From Chloroflexota bacterium (GTDB lineage Bacteria > Chloroflexota > UBA11872), in assembly GCA_022821645.1 (NCBI GenBank), contig JAJEDE010000014.1:1-59772 (forward strand): DNA of 59,772 bases, read 5' to 3'. The stretch's first letter is position 1. Every line of letters begins with the position of its first letter. Position numbers and translations under genes: made by a program. Shown in pieces: positions 59,636 to 59,772 of the stretch. The notes below the pieces were generated by a model, which had not been told where the DNA came from, did not search any database, and worked only from the letters and a program-made list of their open reading frames with translations.

Positions 59636-59772
59636 GGCGAGGCGGCGGTGCAGGAGATCCCGCTGCACCGGCCCGGGGTGGCGCGCATTGGGCTGAACGT
59701 GGAGCAGTTGGTTCCGGGGGCCGGCACGCAGCGGTCGCTGCTGGGCAACCGGTCGGAGCGGGTGGCGCGGGC
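59636..59772 (+). pseudogene. ImuB-like polymerase C-terminal fragment (partial, runs off window)
   Basis: Open plus-strand frame reading GEAAVQEIPLHRPGVARIGL, NVEQLVPGAGTQRSLLGNRS, ERVARA, which resembles the little-finger/C-terminal region of ImuB/DinB-type Y-family proteins (RIGL..LVPGAGTQ..L). The 5' part of the gene is missing: upstream are the intergenic repeat and the IS. The 3' part continues beyond the window, so the pseudogene call rests on the missing N-terminus. Confidence 0.55.

Noticed and set aside
1..59772. Circular contig joining imuB pieces at both window ends
   Set aside because: The left-edge imuB reads leftward on the minus strand, while the right-edge fragment is on the plus strand, so they cannot be joined end to end.
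1..59772. CRISPR arrays, rRNA genes, prophage structural genes
   Set aside because: No regularly spaced repeats, rRNA-like sequence, or capsid/tail/terminase-like proteins seen.

Overview
This is a gene-dense, GC-rich bacterial chromosome segment. The overall gene content suggests Chloroflexota, possibly a SAR202/Dehalococcoidia-like or sponge-associated lineage: paralogous PhyH dioxygenases, M20, Gfo/Idh and GlcD-type oxidoreductases, a VanW/peptidoglycan-binding protein, and a CAP protein with a repeat common in Chloroflexi. This placement is inference; there is no rRNA in the window to settle it. Layout: 0-1 kb holds a divergent imuA-imuB-like mutagenesis pair (imuB cut by the left edge). 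1.1-7.4 kb has an M20 amidohydrolase behind a possible leader peptide, then two tandem membrane sulfatase-like genes produced by a roughly 2.76-kb tandem duplication that left a fossil M20 3' end between them. 7.5-11.7 kb carries a cyclophilin lipoprotein, a DNA glycosylase, lspA, tRNA-Arg(CCG), a LipM-like octanoyltransferase and a methyltransferase. 11.7-16.97 kb (minus strand) holds pfkB plus two tandem phyH genes, a cytochrome c protein, a membrane protein and a double-Nudix protein. 16.97-17.83 kb is tmRNA (ssrA) and smpB. 18-24 kb holds a phosphoesterase, murD, a leader/terminator arrangement, panB and a divergent groEL. 24-38.5 kb is housekeeping: nfeD; rpsP-khpA-rimM-trmD on the minus strand; mazEF; Gfo/Idh; vanW; then rplS-rnhB-yraN on the plus strand, so a normally contiguous ribosomal operon is split and inverted. 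A CAP protein, dedA, a Nudix gene, glcD and a mobA-like gene follow. Accessory regions: (1) 38.58-42.67 kb is an AT-richer island between two perfect 98-bp direct repeats, each containing a complete tRNA-Ala(GGC). It carries a compact restriction-modification operon: a TaqI/Eco57I-like N6-adenine methylase with a zinc ribbon, an MT-A70-like methylase and a PD-(D/E)XK-like endonuclease. (2) 42.9-46.4 kb is a two-gene ATPase module (AAA ATPase, then STAND-like ATPase-wHTH-TPR) behind a perfect 16-bp inverted repeat. (3) 53.65-55.46 kb is an AT-richer two-gene cassette, a coiled-coil/tail-anchored protein plus a PD-(D/E)XK-like nuclease fused to a membrane domain. It sits at the 3' end of a methyltransferase gene whose terminal sequence reappears on the far side. 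(4) 58.3-59.56 kb is an IS481-family element with a doubly frameshifted transposase, inserted into the centre of a palindromic repeat next to a 5'-truncated ImuB-like fragment. The most plausible undescribed systems are the two-ATPase module and the coiled-coil/membrane-nuclease cassette. Both look like anti-phage or toxin-type modules placed in a tRNA-proximal or gene-end hotspot, but their function is inferred from architecture and location only.
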